From an uncultured Phocaeicola sp. (GTDB lineage: Bacteria; Bacteroidota; Bacteroidia; Bacteroidales; Bacteroidaceae), in contig CALUJA010000035.1 of NCBI GenBank assembly GCA_944320845.1, positions 1-64,000 of the forward strand: a stretch of 64,000 nt of DNA. Reading direction: 5' to 3'. The notes under the pieces are model-generated. The model ran no database searches. It saw only the letters and a program-made list of their open reading frames with translations, and had not been told where the DNA came from. How positions within the stretch are numbered: the first letter of the stretch is position 1; the number at the start of each line of letters is the position of its first letter. This document shows positions 7,292-15,739 of this stretch, one piece after another. Position numbers and translations under genes: made by a program.

Positions 7292-7492
7292 TCATCCGTT
7301 CTTGTGACGGTTGGCGCGGCGGCGGCGGTATTCGGCCTTCATCTTTGCCGACCCCGAGCCGTGCGCTCCGGTGACATAAGACTTCTTCTGGCTTTTGGTC
7401 TTGACCTTGTCGGCCTTCTTCCCGGCAGGCGACTTGCTGCCTCTGAACACAATCCCTTCTGTCAGAATCTTTTCTATATCCATATCTTTCAT
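7292..7492 (-). CDS. Small lysine/arginine-rich protein
   Basis: A 66-residue, very basic protein with an acidic-hydrophobic N-terminus (MDIEKILTEGIVF) and then a lysine/arginine-rich tail (KKADKVKTKSQKKSYV, AEYRRRRANRHK). The charge suggests nucleic-acid contact, possibly with RNA or ribosomes. I recognise no named family. Its ATG overlaps the TGA of the upstream B3/4-domain gene (ATGA), so the two are translationally coupled. That coupling and the tRNA-binding fold of its partner support an RNA-related role, as inference. Confidence 0.7.
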   Translation of the reverse strand: MKDMDIEKILTEGIVFRGSKSPAGKKADKVKTKSQKKSYVTGAHGSGSAKMKAEYRRRRANRHKNG

Positions 7493-8160
7493 CTAAAATA
7501 AACTACCTTCACATTTTTCGCTTCCGCAAACTCCTCCAGCAGGCCGGTCATATAGGCCACGGCATCGCCCAGCCCCTCCTCGCCGCTGTATGCGTTGATA
7601 ATCGTGAGCAGGCGCGAGGTATCCGCCGAAATCTTCGTCCGCTCGTTGTCGCTCGTAGGAGTCCCCACTCCGCCCGCGGCGTCGCGGTACACGGGCATCC
7701 CCTCGATGTTCAGCTCGCCGCGGCCGATGCCCTCGTAAGGTTCGCCCGCCTTTCCGATGCCGAGCACCAGACGGCCGCCCTCAATCTTGTCGAGGTCGAA
7801 CCCGCCGATGGAATGTCCGCACCAGATGGAGACCAGATTGATAAGGTCGACCAGCGTATCAATCTGATAGAGAGGGATTCCGCGCAGGATGCGCCGGCAA
7901 AGCGCCTCCGACGAGGGACGGTAGCGGCTGGGGTCTTTGCCGCACACCTTGTAGGCCTGACGCGTGGCCTGTATGGAGGGCATCTCCTTGATGGAGTCGA
8001 CGGTATACCGCTCGCGGTAGAGTGCCGTATATTCGTCGATACGCCTCCACAGCGCCTCGCTGTAGGGCGTGTTGCGCACTTCGGCAAAAACCGCCGCCCC
8101 CCTGAACCGGGGCCAGGCCTGCCTCAGTTCGTCTGAAACCTCGATGGTCAGCTCACTCAT
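7489..8160 (-). CDS. B3/B4 (tRNA-binding) domain protein
   Basis: A 223-residue protein consisting of a stand-alone B3/B4 domain, the fold found in the beta subunit of phenylalanyl-tRNA synthetase. The conserved stretch MPSIQATRQAYKVCGKDPSRY and the later LVDLINLVSI and GGFDLDKIEGG are seen. Stand-alone copies are thought to edit or sense aminoacyl-tRNA or amino acids, but no reaction is established for this group. I start it at ATG 8160 (MSELTIEV), since it sits just behind a good promoter and the upstream extension looks untranslated. It overlaps the small basic gene behind it by four bases. Confidence 0.85.
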   Translation of the reverse strand: MSELTIEVSDELRQAWPRFRGAAVFAEVRNTPYSEALWRRIDEYTALYRERYTVDSIKEMPSIQATRQAYKVCGKDPSRYRPSSEALCRRILRGIPLYQIDTLVDLINLVSIWCGHSIGGFDLDKIEGGRLVLGIGKAGEPYEGIGRGELNIEGMPVYRDAAGGVGTPTSDNERTKISADTSRLLTIINAYSGEEGLGDAVAYMTGLLEEFAEAKNVKVVYFR

Positions 8161-8186
8161 TGTCTCTTTGTCTTTGTTTACGGGGA

Positions 8187-8217
8187 CAAAAGTACGCATT
8201 TATCCGATACGCCCCAA
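8187..8217 (-). promoter_or_regulatory. Promoter of the B3/4-domain gene
   Basis: Minus-strand TTG (8217-8215), 20 bases, then TACTTTTG (8194-8187). It separates this pair from the pgeF operon to the right. Confidence 0.5.
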
Positions 8218-8288
8218 CCTTTCAGTCCTTTTTAACCCGTAATCCGGATTTTGAGTCCATATTCTTCCGGATTTCCGGGCTTTCCGCC

Positions 8289-9098
8289 TCACCCGGAGAC
8301 AGGGCGCAGCAGGATGCCCGACAGAATCCGTCCCGAGCGGATGCCCTGGCGGCGGGCGGAAAAGAAGTCGCCGTTGCTGCCGTAGGTGCAGATGCCCGAA
8401 AGCTCGATGTTTTCGGGGCGGACACCGCAGGCGAGAAGCTGCAGGCGGTTGGCTTCCCACAGGTCGATATGCCATTTCCCGCAGCGGTGCGCTATCCGGT
8501 CCATCGGGAAGCCGGCATCGGCGAACGCCTGCCACACCTCATCGCCCACCTCGAAGGCTTCGGGCGAGATGCTCGGCCCTATGCAGGCATGCACGTCGCC
8601 TCCCTCGGTGCCGTATGTGTCGGCCATCACCCGCAGGGTATGCCCGACGATGCGGGCCACCGTGCCCCGCCATCCGGCATGGACGGCCGCAACCGCCCAG
8701 CGGCGGGCATCGTAGCAAAGCACCGGCACACAGTCGGCCGTCGACACGCAGAGGCACTGCCCCGCCCGGTCTGTCACCAGCGCGTCCACCCCTTCCAGGC
8801 GGGAGGCCTTCTCCGCATCGGGCAGGGAAACAAAGTCTTCATCCACCACACGCACCGTCGTCCCGTGCGTCTGGTGAGGGATGACCAGCGCATCCGGACG
8901 GGGCATCAGCGAGCAAAGCAGTCCGCGGTTGTGCATCACGGCCTGCACGCTGTCGCCGCAGTACGGATTGCAGTTGAACGAAGCGTACTCCCCCGTGCCG
9001 TATCCGCCGTGGCGTGTGGTGGAAAAACAAAAAATGTCGGCATACGATTCCGTCAAACCGTATACCAACAATCTTCTGTCTGCTGAAAATCGTGCCAT
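8289..9098 (-). CDS. pgeF: Peptidoglycan editing factor / multicopper polyphenol oxidase family
   Basis: A 269-residue member of the YfiH/YlmD family, which removes wrongly incorporated amino acids from peptidoglycan precursors and can also act on purine nucleosides. The metal and active-site motifs are all visible: HQTHG near residue 75, STADCVPVL near 118, the family mark AAVHAGWRGTV near 137, and GPSISPEAFEVG. It is the last gene of the hpt-adk-obgE-pgeF run, starting three bases behind obgE. Length and motifs are normal. Confidence 0.92.
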   Translation of the reverse strand: MARFSADRRLLVYGLTESYADIFCFSTTRHGGYGTGEYASFNCNPYCGDSVQAVMHNRGLLCSLMPRPDALVIPHQTHGTTVRVVDEDFVSLPDAEKASRLEGVDALVTDRAGQCLCVSTADCVPVLCYDARRWAVAAVHAGWRGTVARIVGHTLRVMADTYGTEGGDVHACIGPSISPEAFEVGDEVWQAFADAGFPMDRIAHRCGKWHIDLWEANRLQLLACGVRPENIELSGICTYGSNGDFFSARRQGIRSGRILSGILLRPVSG

Positions 9099-9101
9099 CG
9101 C

Positions 9102-10289
9102 CTACTTCTGCGGCTCGTCGTCCCAGTCCTCCTCCTCATATTCATAGTCGAAGTCCTCGTCGTCCGTCCCGTCTTCTTCGTATTCGTAGCTGAAATCCTC
9201 GTCCTCACCCATCTCCTTCAGCTCCTGCTGCAGCTTTCCGATGTCTTTCGGACGGTGCACGATGGCTTCGCGGCGCACGGCCTCAAGCTGGTTGCTCTCC
9301 TTGTTGAGCTCGCTCCACAGCAGGTCTTTCAGCTGCTGGATGCCCGTTCCGGCCACCGACGAGATGAACACGTGGGGGATGCCTTCGGGCAGCGTGGGCG
9401 TGAGCATGTCAATCAGCTCGTCGTCGAGCATGTCGCACTTGGTGACAGCCAGCACGCGCTGCTTGTCGAGCATCTCGGGGTTGAACGTGGCCACCTCGCG
9501 CAGCAGAATCTCATACTCGCGGCGGATGTCGTCGGTATCGCCCGGCACCATGAACAGCAGCAGCGAGTTGCGCTCGATGTGGCGAAGGAAACGCAGTCCG
9601 AGTCCCTTGCCCTCGCTCGCCCCCTCGATAATGCCGGGGATGTCGGCCATGACAAACGACTTCCCCTCGCGGTAAGACACGATGCCGAGGTTCGGCTCAA
9701 GCGTGGTGAACGGATAGTTGGCTATCTTCGGGCGGGCGGCCGACACGGCGGAAAGCAAAGTCGACTTTCCGGCGTTGGGGAATCCCACCAGCCCTACATC
9801 GGCCAGCAGCTTCAGCTCGAGGATGACCGTCATCTCCTGCATCGGCTCGCCCGGCTGGGCAAAGCGCGGAGCCTGCCGCGTGGCGGTGCGGAAATGCCAG
9901 TTTCCCAGTCCGCCGCGTCCGCCCTTGAGCAGGACGACCTCCTGTCCGTGCTCGGTGATATCGCACACATACTCTCCGGTCTCGGCGTTGTAGGCCACCG
10001 TGCCGCAGGGCACCTCGATGACCTTGTCCTCGCCGTCCTTGCCGAAGCTCTTGTTCTTCGAGCCGTTACCGCCGTGCGAGGCAAACACGTGACGCTCGTA
10101 CTTCAGGTGAAGCAGCGTCCAGTAGTTGCGGTTTCCCCGCAGGATGACATGACCTCCTCTGCCACCGTCGCCTCCGTCGGGGCCTCCGTTGGGCATATAC
10201 TTCTCGCGGCGCATGTGCGTCGAGCCGCGGCCTCCCTTTCCGGAGCGGCAGTAGATTTTCACATAATCAACGAAATTCGATTCAGCCAT
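9102..10289 (-). CDS. obgE: GTPase Obg/CgtA
   Basis: A 395-residue ribosome-associated GTPase needed for 50S maturation and growth control. The glycine-rich Obg fold covers residues 1-160 ([14 protein letters not shown]). The G domain has G1 GFPNAGKS (169-176), the DIPG switch-II motif and TKCD as the nucleotide-specificity motif. The C-terminal tail is extremely acidic and aromatic (repeats of [12 protein letters not shown] type), longer than in Escherichia coli but common in Bacteroidales. It lies between adk and pgeF in one operon. Confidence 0.96.
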   Translation of the reverse strand: MAESNFVDYVKIYCRSGKGGRGSTHMRREKYMPNGGPDGGDGGRGGHVILRGNRNYWTLLHLKYERHVFASHGGNGSKNKSFGKDGEDKVIEVPCGTVAYNAETGEYVCDITEHGQEVVLLKGGRGGLGNWHFRTATRQAPRFAQPGEPMQEMTVILELKLLADVGLVGFPNAGKSTLLSAVSAARPKIANYPFTTLEPNLGIVSYREGKSFVMADIPGIIEGASEGKGLGLRFLRHIERNSLLLFMVPGDTDDIRREYEILLREVATFNPEMLDKQRVLAVTKCDMLDDELIDMLTPTLPEGIPHVFISSVAGTGIQQLKDLLWSELNKESNQLEAVRREAIVHRPKDIGKLQQELKEMGEDEDFSYEYEEDGTDDEDFDYEYEEEDWDDEPQK

Positions 10290-10312
10290 TATACTTCAGG
10301 TAATAGGGTGTT

Positions 10313-10882
10313 TCAAAGCTTGTCCACAGCGGCACAGATGTCGGCAAAGATGCCGTCCATCGAGCCCAGTCCGTTGATGTGGCAGTATTTGCCGTCGTTC
10401 TTGTACCAGTCAATCAGCGGAGCGGTCTGCGAGTGGTATACCACCAGGCGCTTCTTGATGGTCTCTTCGTTGTCGTCGGCACGCCCCGACTCCTGTCCGC
10501 GCTTGATGAGACGGGTCATCAGCTCGTCTTCGGGCACCTCGAGGTCGAGCATGACAGACACCTCCTGTCCGCGCTCCTTGAGCATGGCCTTCAGCGCCTC
10601 TGCCTGGGCAATCGTGCGGGGGAATCCGTCGAAAATCACGCCCTTGCTGTCCTTGAAGCTGTCGAACACACTTGCCAGGATGTCAATCATCAGGGCATCG
10701 GGAATCAGCTGTCCGTTGTCGATATAGCCCTTGGCAGTCTTTCCCAGCTCCGTGCCGTTCTTGATTTCGGCGCGCAGCACATCTCCCGTCGAGATGTGGT
10801 TCAATCCATATTTTTCTACGATACGTGCGCTCTGAGTGCCTTTACCCGAACCCGGAGCACCGAAAATTACAATATTCAACAT
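10313..10882 (-). CDS. adk: Adenylate kinase
   Basis: A 189-residue kinase that interconverts ATP + AMP and 2 ADP in the cytosol. The start is the ATG at 10882, giving MLNIVIFGAPGSGKG with the P-loop at residues 8-15; the longer frame only adds intergenic sequence. NMP-binding HISTGDVLR, DGFPRT and the arginine-rich RLVVYHSQT are present. The LID is the short form without zinc cysteines, as expected for the length. It sits 32 bases behind hpt and 23 before obgE. Confidence 0.95.
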   Translation of the reverse strand: MLNIVIFGAPGSGKGTQSARIVEKYGLNHISTGDVLRAEIKNGTELGKTAKGYIDNGQLIPDALMIDILASVFDSFKDSKGVIFDGFPRTIAQAEALKAMLKERGQEVSVMLDLEVPEDELMTRLIKRGQESGRADDNEETIKKRLVVYHSQTAPLIDWYKNDGKYCHINGLGSMDGIFADICAAVDKL

Positions 10883-10914
10883 AGTCTGTACATTTATATA
10901 ATTAAAACAAAAAG

Positions 10915-11460
10915 TCATTCCTTCTCGTCCGTCACCTTGTAGATGTCGGGGTAGTTGCGGCCGAAGCCGTCGTAGTCCAGCCCATACCCCACGATGAAGT
11001 CGGCGGGTATGCGCATGGCCACATAGTTCACGTCAAGCTCCACCTGCAGCTTGTCGGGCTTGAGCAGCAGGGTGGCGATGTGCACCTCCTTCGGGCCGCG
11101 TGCGCGCAGGGTCTCTATAAGGCGCTGCATGGTGATGCCCGTGTCCACGATGTCCTCCACAACCACCACCGTGCGTCCGGCGATGTCCTCGTTCAGCCCC
11201 ACCAGCTCCTTCACCTTTCCGGTAGAGGCAGTCCCCTCGTACGAGGCAAGCTTCACGAAAGAAATCTCACAGGGCATGTCGAGGCGCTTCATCAGGTCGG
11301 CCGTAAACATGAACGAGCCGTTCAGCACACTCACGAAAAGCGGGTCGCAGCCCTTCAGGTCGCGGCTTATCTCGTGTGCCACACGCTCCACCTCCCGCAA
11401 TATCTTCTCTTCGGGAATAAAAGTCTCAAAACGCTTGTCTTTTATCTGAATAACACTCAT
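10915..11460 (-). CDS. hpt: Hypoxanthine phosphoribosyltransferase
   Basis: A 181-residue purine-salvage enzyme that joins hypoxanthine (and probably guanine) to PRPP to make IMP or GMP. The PRPP-binding loop VVVVEDIVDTG is at residues 98-108, the pyrophosphate loop LNGSFMF near 47, and the conserved VGYGLDYDGFGRNYPDIY near the C-terminus. First gene of the leftward hpt-adk-obgE-pgeF operon. Confidence 0.95.
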   Translation of the reverse strand: MSVIQIKDKRFETFIPEEKILREVERVAHEISRDLKGCDPLFVSVLNGSFMFTADLMKRLDMPCEISFVKLASYEGTASTGKVKELVGLNEDIAGRTVVVVEDIVDTGITMQRLIETLRARGPKEVHIATLLLKPDKLQVELDVNYVAMRIPADFIVGYGLDYDGFGRNYPDIYKVTDEKE

Positions 11461-11475
11461 ACGACAGAACTTTTA

Positions 11476-11494
11476 TAAATTTGCCGCAAATTTA
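11476..11494. promoter_or_regulatory. Divergent -7 elements for hpt and nnr
   Basis: TAAATTTG is present on the plus strand (11476-11483, for nnr) and on the minus strand (11494-11487, for hpt), only three bases apart. Clear -33 boxes are not visible, so the assignment is tentative. If both are used, the two polymerases would compete. Confidence 0.35.
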
Positions 11495-11552
11495 CGGATT
11501 TTTTTTGTATTTTTACCGACAAATATCCATTTTAGAAAAAACAACAGAGACC

Positions 11553-13079
11553 ATGAAGATACTGACCTGCGCGCAGCAGAAGGAAGCTGACGCATATACC
11601 ATTGCCCATGAGTCGGTTTCATCCATCAACCTGATGGAGAAGGCGGCCGCACTGATGACCGACAAGATTGCCGCACGGTGGGACAAGACGCACCGCATCG
11701 TGGTGCTGGCCGGACCGGGCAACAACGGGGGCGACGCCCTGGCCATCGCCCGCATGATGCACCTGAAGGGCTACCGGGTGGAGGTGTTCCTCTTCAACGT
11801 GAGCGGACGCCTGGCGGCCGACTGCATGACCAACGTGCACCGCCTGCAAGAATGCGGATGCGCGGCCTATACGGAGGTGAGCAAGACCTTCGACCCGCCG
11901 CAGCTCACGGCAGACGATGTGGTGGTCGACGGGCTGTTCGGCTCGGGACTCGACCGCCCGCTCGACAAGGGATTCGCCGCAGTGGTGAGATATGTCAACG
12001 CATCGCCCGCACAGGTGGTGGCCGTCGACATCCCTTCGGGCATGATGGGCGAGGACAACTCGTACAACATCCGCCAGAACATCGTCCAGGCCGACCTGAC
12101 ACTGACCGTGGGATGCCCCAAGCTGGCCTTCTTCTTCGCCGAAAACGAAGAGCTGACCGGCCGCTGGGAGGTGCTCGACATCGGCATCAGCCGCGAGTTT
12201 ACCGACAATGCCGAGACACGCTACCTCATCACCGAAGAGCAAGAGATGAAGGCGCTCGTCACTCCCCGCAGGCGCTTCGCCCACAAGGGGAACTTCGGAC
12301 ACGCACTGCTGGTGGCCGGCTCATACGGCATGGGCGGGGCGGCGGTGCTGGCGGCAAGGGCGTGCCTGCGCTCGGGCGTGGGACTGCTTACCGTACACAC
12401 GCCCGTGTGCAACCACCTGCTGCTGCAGACCTGCGTGCCCGAGGCGATGGTGGAGGACGACGTGCACGAACGCTTCTTCGCCGAACCGGCCGAGACAGAC
12501 AGCTACCAGGCCATCGGCATCGGATGCGGACTGGGGCAGGAAGACATCACCGCCGAGGCGGTCATCGCCCAGATAAAGGAGTGTGAGATGCCGCTGGTGA
12601 TGGACGCCGACGCGCTCAACACCTTCAGCGCCTACCGCAACTATCTGCCGCTCATACCCAAGGGCACCGTGCTCACGCCCCACGTGGGCGAACTGGAACG
12701 CCTGATAGGGCGGTGCAGCAACTCCTACGAACGGCTCTCGAAAGCGAAGGAGCTGGCGGCGGAACTGCAGTGCTACATCGTGCTCAAGGGGGCATGGACG
12801 GCGGTCATCACGCCGGAAGGCATCTGCCACTTCAACCCCACCGGCAATCCCGGCATGGCCACGGGCGGAAGCGGCGACGTGCTGACGGGCATCATCACCG
12901 CGCTGCTGGCGCAGGGATACAGCCCCGAGGAGGCATGCCGCCTGGGAACATTCGTCCACGGACGGGCGGGCGACATCGCCGCACAGCAGAAGGGGGAAAT
13001 CGCCCTGACGGCGGGCGACATCGCCGAAGCCCTCCCACAGGCATGGAAGACACTGACCCAAGACAGCAAGGAAAGATAA
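11553..13079 (+). CDS. nnr: Bifunctional NAD(P)H-hydrate epimerase / ADP-dependent dehydratase
   Basis: A 508-residue repair enzyme that returns damaged (hydrated) NADH and NADPH to the active form. The N-terminal half is the YjeF_N epimerase (GPGNNGGDALAIARM, residues ~57-71; VVDGLFGSGLDRP). The C-terminal half is the ribokinase-like dehydratase (HKGNFGHALLVAGSYGMGGA; TPHVGELERL; then NPGMATGGSGDVLTGII near residue 430). I start it at ATG 11553, because the upstream 24 codons are promoter sequence. DUF4831 and GH18 genes follow in the same direction. Confidence 0.94.
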   Translation: MKILTCAQQKEADAYTIAHESVSSINLMEKAAALMTDKIAARWDKTHRIVVLAGPGNNGGDALAIARMMHLKGYRVEVFLFNVSGRLAADCMTNVHRLQECGCAAYTEVSKTFDPPQLTADDVVVDGLFGSGLDRPLDKGFAAVVRYVNASPAQVVAVDIPSGMMGEDNSYNIRQNIVQADLTLTVGCPKLAFFFAENEELTGRWEVLDIGISREFTDNAETRYLITEEQEMKALVTPRRRFAHKGNFGHALLVAGSYGMGGAAVLAARACLRSGVGLLTVHTPVCNHLLLQTCVPEAMVEDDVHERFFAEPAETDSYQAIGIGCGLGQEDITAEAVIAQIKECEMPLVMDADALNTFSAYRNYLPLIPKGTVLTPHVGELERLIGRCSNSYERLSKAKELAAELQCYIVLKGAWTAVITPEGICHFNPTGNPGMATGGSGDVLTGIITALLAQGYSPEEACRLGTFVHGRAGDIAAQQKGEIALTAGDIAEALPQAWKTLTQDSKER

Positions 13080-13092
13080 ACATCACAGCATT

Positions 13093-14139
13093 ATGAAGAA
13101 AGGAATCATCGCCGCAATGGCGGCACTGGCATGCACCTGCGCCACTGCGCAGGACATCAGCCCCTACCTGCCCGGAGAGGGCGAGGGCATCGTCTACTTC
13201 CTGCCCAAGACCGAACTGGAAGTAAATGTCACCGCCACCAAGGTGACCTACACGCCGGGCGACTTCTGCCGCTACGCCTCGCGCTACCTGCGCACCGAGG
13301 GCGTATCCGTAAAGCCGGAAGTATACTGGGAGATAAAACGGGTGGAAGTGCGCCCGGCCGGAGTGCCCGACTCGACAAAGGCATACATCATGAAGCTGAA
13401 AGACAAGGATGTGGCCTCAAACATCGAGCTGACACCCACCGGCATCGTCAAGGCGATAAACACCACCTCGCCCCGCCGCGAGGAGGCCGCCGCACCCGAG
13501 CTTGAAAAGCCGAAGAAGCACGACGACCCGCGGCGCTACATGACCGAAGAGATGCTCATGGCAGCCTCGTCGGCAAAGATGGCCGAGCTCGTGGCAAGGG
13601 AAATCTACAACATACGCGAAAGCAAGAACCTCATCCTGCGCGGACAGGCCGACGCCATGCCCAATGACGGCGAGGCCATGAAGCTGGTCATCGCCAACCT
13701 CGACAGGCAGGAGCGGGCGCTCACCGAGATGTTTACCGGAACCACCGACCGCGAAGACCGGCTCTTCACCTTCCGCATCGAGCCTGAAGACGGCACCGAC
13801 AACAAGGTGGTGGCACGCTTCTCGCGGCTGCTGGGCATCCTGTCGCCCGACAACCTGACCGGAGAGCCGCTCTACATCAGCGTCAGCGCCACCGCACCCG
13901 TGCCGCCCGCACCGGCCGACGACAAGAAGAAGAAGCCCAAGGGCGTCATCTACAACATCCCCGGAAAGGGAAAGGTGGCCGTGACCTGGCAGGGAAAGAC
14001 GCTGTTCAGCGGCGAGCTGCCCGTCACCCAGTTCGGCTACACGGAGGTGCTCACCGACGGACTCTTCGACAAGAAGGTCAACACGCGCGTGATATTCAAC
14101 CCCGAGACCGGAGGCATCGCCAAGATAGACAAAGACTGA
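13093..14139 (+). CDS. DUF4831 family exported protein
   Basis: A 348-residue exported protein with signal peptide MKKGIIAAMAALACTCATAQ. It matches the Bacteroidales DUF4831 pattern: a conserved start (YLPGEGEGIVYFLPKTELEV), a central EEMLMAASSAKMAELVAREI followed by IYNIRESKNLILRGQAD, and a C-terminal beta-rich part. A lysine-proline linker is near residue 280. No enzymatic residues are known for this family. It lies 13 bases behind nnr and 42 before a GH18 lipoprotein, so the three are probably one transcript. Confidence 0.85.
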   Translation: MKKGIIAAMAALACTCATAQDISPYLPGEGEGIVYFLPKTELEVNVTATKVTYTPGDFCRYASRYLRTEGVSVKPEVYWEIKRVEVRPAGVPDSTKAYIMKLKDKDVASNIELTPTGIVKAINTTSPRREEAAAPELEKPKKHDDPRRYMTEEMLMAASSAKMAELVAREIYNIRESKNLILRGQADAMPNDGEAMKLVIANLDRQERALTEMFTGTTDREDRLFTFRIEPEDGTDNKVVARFSRLLGILSPDNLTGEPLYISVSATAPVPPAPADDKKKKPKGVIYNIPGKGKVAVTWQGKTLFSGELPVTQFGYTEVLTDGLFDKKVNTRVIFNPETGGIAKIDKD

Positions 14140-14181
14140 AAACACATATCCAAATCTAACCCTAAAAACGAAAAGACAACG

Positions 14182-15603
14182 ATGATGAAAAGAATCATGA
14201 AAAGCGCATGCGCGCTGGCCGCCGTGCTGCTCACGGCATGCGGCGGAAACAGTCAGAAGGGAGAAACCGTGGCCGTGTCGCCCGGAGAACCTTTCGGCAA
14301 AGTGCTCTCGGCCGCAGGAGCCCGCATGCTGACTCCGCTGGCGCAGCGGGGCGACGCACCCGCCACGGGACACATCTACTTCGAACTCTCACAGCCCGGT
14401 GAGGCCGACCTCGACATCACCTTCCGGATAGACCCGCAGGCCCTGGAGGCCTACAACCGCGTAAACGGCACCTCGTATGCCCTCTATCCCGCCGAAAAGC
14501 TGTCGATGGACAACGGAGGCAAGGCCACCGTCGGGGCGGGAAAGACCCGCTCGGAAGTCATCGCGCTCAACGTGGCCCCCGGAGCGGACGGACAGCCGGT
14601 ATATGCCGTGCCCGTATCGGCCACGGCATCCGACGGGAAGCGGCAGATTGTCAACAACCAGACATTCATCTACCTCGTCACTCCCCTTCCCTCCGCCCCC
14701 GAAATCAACCGCGGCAGAAAGGTCAGAAACCTGTGCTACGTGGAGGTGAACCGCGAAAGCATGCTCAACACCGGCGAGTATGTGATGAAGGCGTCGGGAG
14801 AGCCTTTCTTTGACATCGCAAGCATCTTCGCCGCAAACATCCGCCTGAACGACGAGGGACAGCCCTACGTGTCGTGCAACGAGCAGACGCGCTTCGTGCT
14901 CGACCATATCGGACAGACCGTGCGCCCGCTGCAGGCCAAGGGCATGAAGGTGCACCTCTCCATCCTGGGCGACCACACGGCCGCAGGCATGCGGAGCCTG
15001 TCGAGAGAGGCCGCACGCACCTTCGCACAGGAACTGAAATACTACATGGACATCTACGGACTGGACGGCATCGACTTCGACGACGAGTATTCCACCTACG
15101 TGACCGACCAGAAGGTCGAGCCCTACATCCCCTCGCCTGCCGTAGCGCCGAGCATCGAGGAATGCACCCAGGCACGCTACGCCGACCTGGTGTATGAATG
15201 CCGCAAGCTGATGCCCGACAAGACACTCGGCATCTACTGGTATACGGGCTACGACTTCCCCGCCGGAGAGACCGACGGCATGAAGGTGAACGACATGGTG
15301 GACTATTCCATCTACGGACTTTACGGCAAATGGCGCTCCATCGGGGCCGACACGATTGCCACGGCCAAGCAGTGCCCCTACGCCGTAGAGGTGACCACCG
15401 CCAAGGGCGATGTGAAGATTGTTCCCGAACTGGTCCAGCAAATCAAGGACGAGGGATGGGGCAGCTTCGCCATCTACGACCTGAACGACGAGCGCAACTA
15501 CGAGGCGGAGTTCACCCGCATCAGCCGCATCCTTTACGGCGATGACGTGAAGTGGACGGGCAAGGCCTTCGGCCGCACCGACTTCACCCCGCGCAAGAAA
15601 TAG
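14182..15603 (+). CDS. GH18 endo-beta-N-acetylglucosaminidase-like lipoprotein
   Basis: A 473-residue lipoprotein (lipobox LLTAC near residue 20). The N-terminal ~130 residues are a beta-sandwich of the BT_3987/DUF1735 type. The rest is a GH18 barrel whose catalytic signature DxxDxDxE is intact as D295-G-I-D298-F-D300-D301-E302. Family members of this build release N-glycans by cutting the chitobiose core. The mannosidase genes at 47-55 kb would act on the same kind of glycan, though they are not adjacent. No SusC/SusD genes accompany it, which is unusual for such enzymes. Confidence 0.85.
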   Translation: MMKRIMKSACALAAVLLTACGGNSQKGETVAVSPGEPFGKVLSAAGARMLTPLAQRGDAPATGHIYFELSQPGEADLDITFRIDPQALEAYNRVNGTSYALYPAEKLSMDNGGKATVGAGKTRSEVIALNVAPGADGQPVYAVPVSATASDGKRQIVNNQTFIYLVTPLPSAPEINRGRKVRNLCYVEVNRESMLNTGEYVMKASGEPFFDIASIFAANIRLNDEGQPYVSCNEQTRFVLDHIGQTVRPLQAKGMKVHLSILGDHTAAGMRSLSREAARTFAQELKYYMDIYGLDGIDFDDEYSTYVTDQKVEPYIPSPAVAPSIEECTQARYADLVYECRKLMPDKTLGIYWYTGYDFPAGETDGMKVNDMVDYSIYGLYGKWRSIGADTIATAKQCPYAVEVTTAKGDVKIVPELVQQIKDEGWGSFAIYDLNDERNYEAEFTRISRILYGDDVKWTGKAFGRTDFTPRKK

Positions 15604-15630
15604 GCAGGAAGCATCCACGCCAGACACGCA

Positions 15631-15670
15631 TCTCCCCCCGAAAGCCGGACATCCGGCTTTCGGGGGGAGA
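15631..15670. terminator. Strong bidirectional hairpin between convergent genes
   Basis: A perfect 19-bp inverted repeat (TCTCCCCCCGAAAGCCGGA, two-base loop CA, exact complement) ends 70 bases before the convergent tamL stop. The following T-run is only three bases, so it may work mainly as a very stable RNA-protecting or transcription-blocking hairpin. Confidence 0.7.
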
Positions 15671-15739
15671 TTTCATATACGGAGGGGACTTTTCGAATCC
15701 AGCCGGCAGCAGAAGCTGTCGCGGAACACCGCCGCCCCG

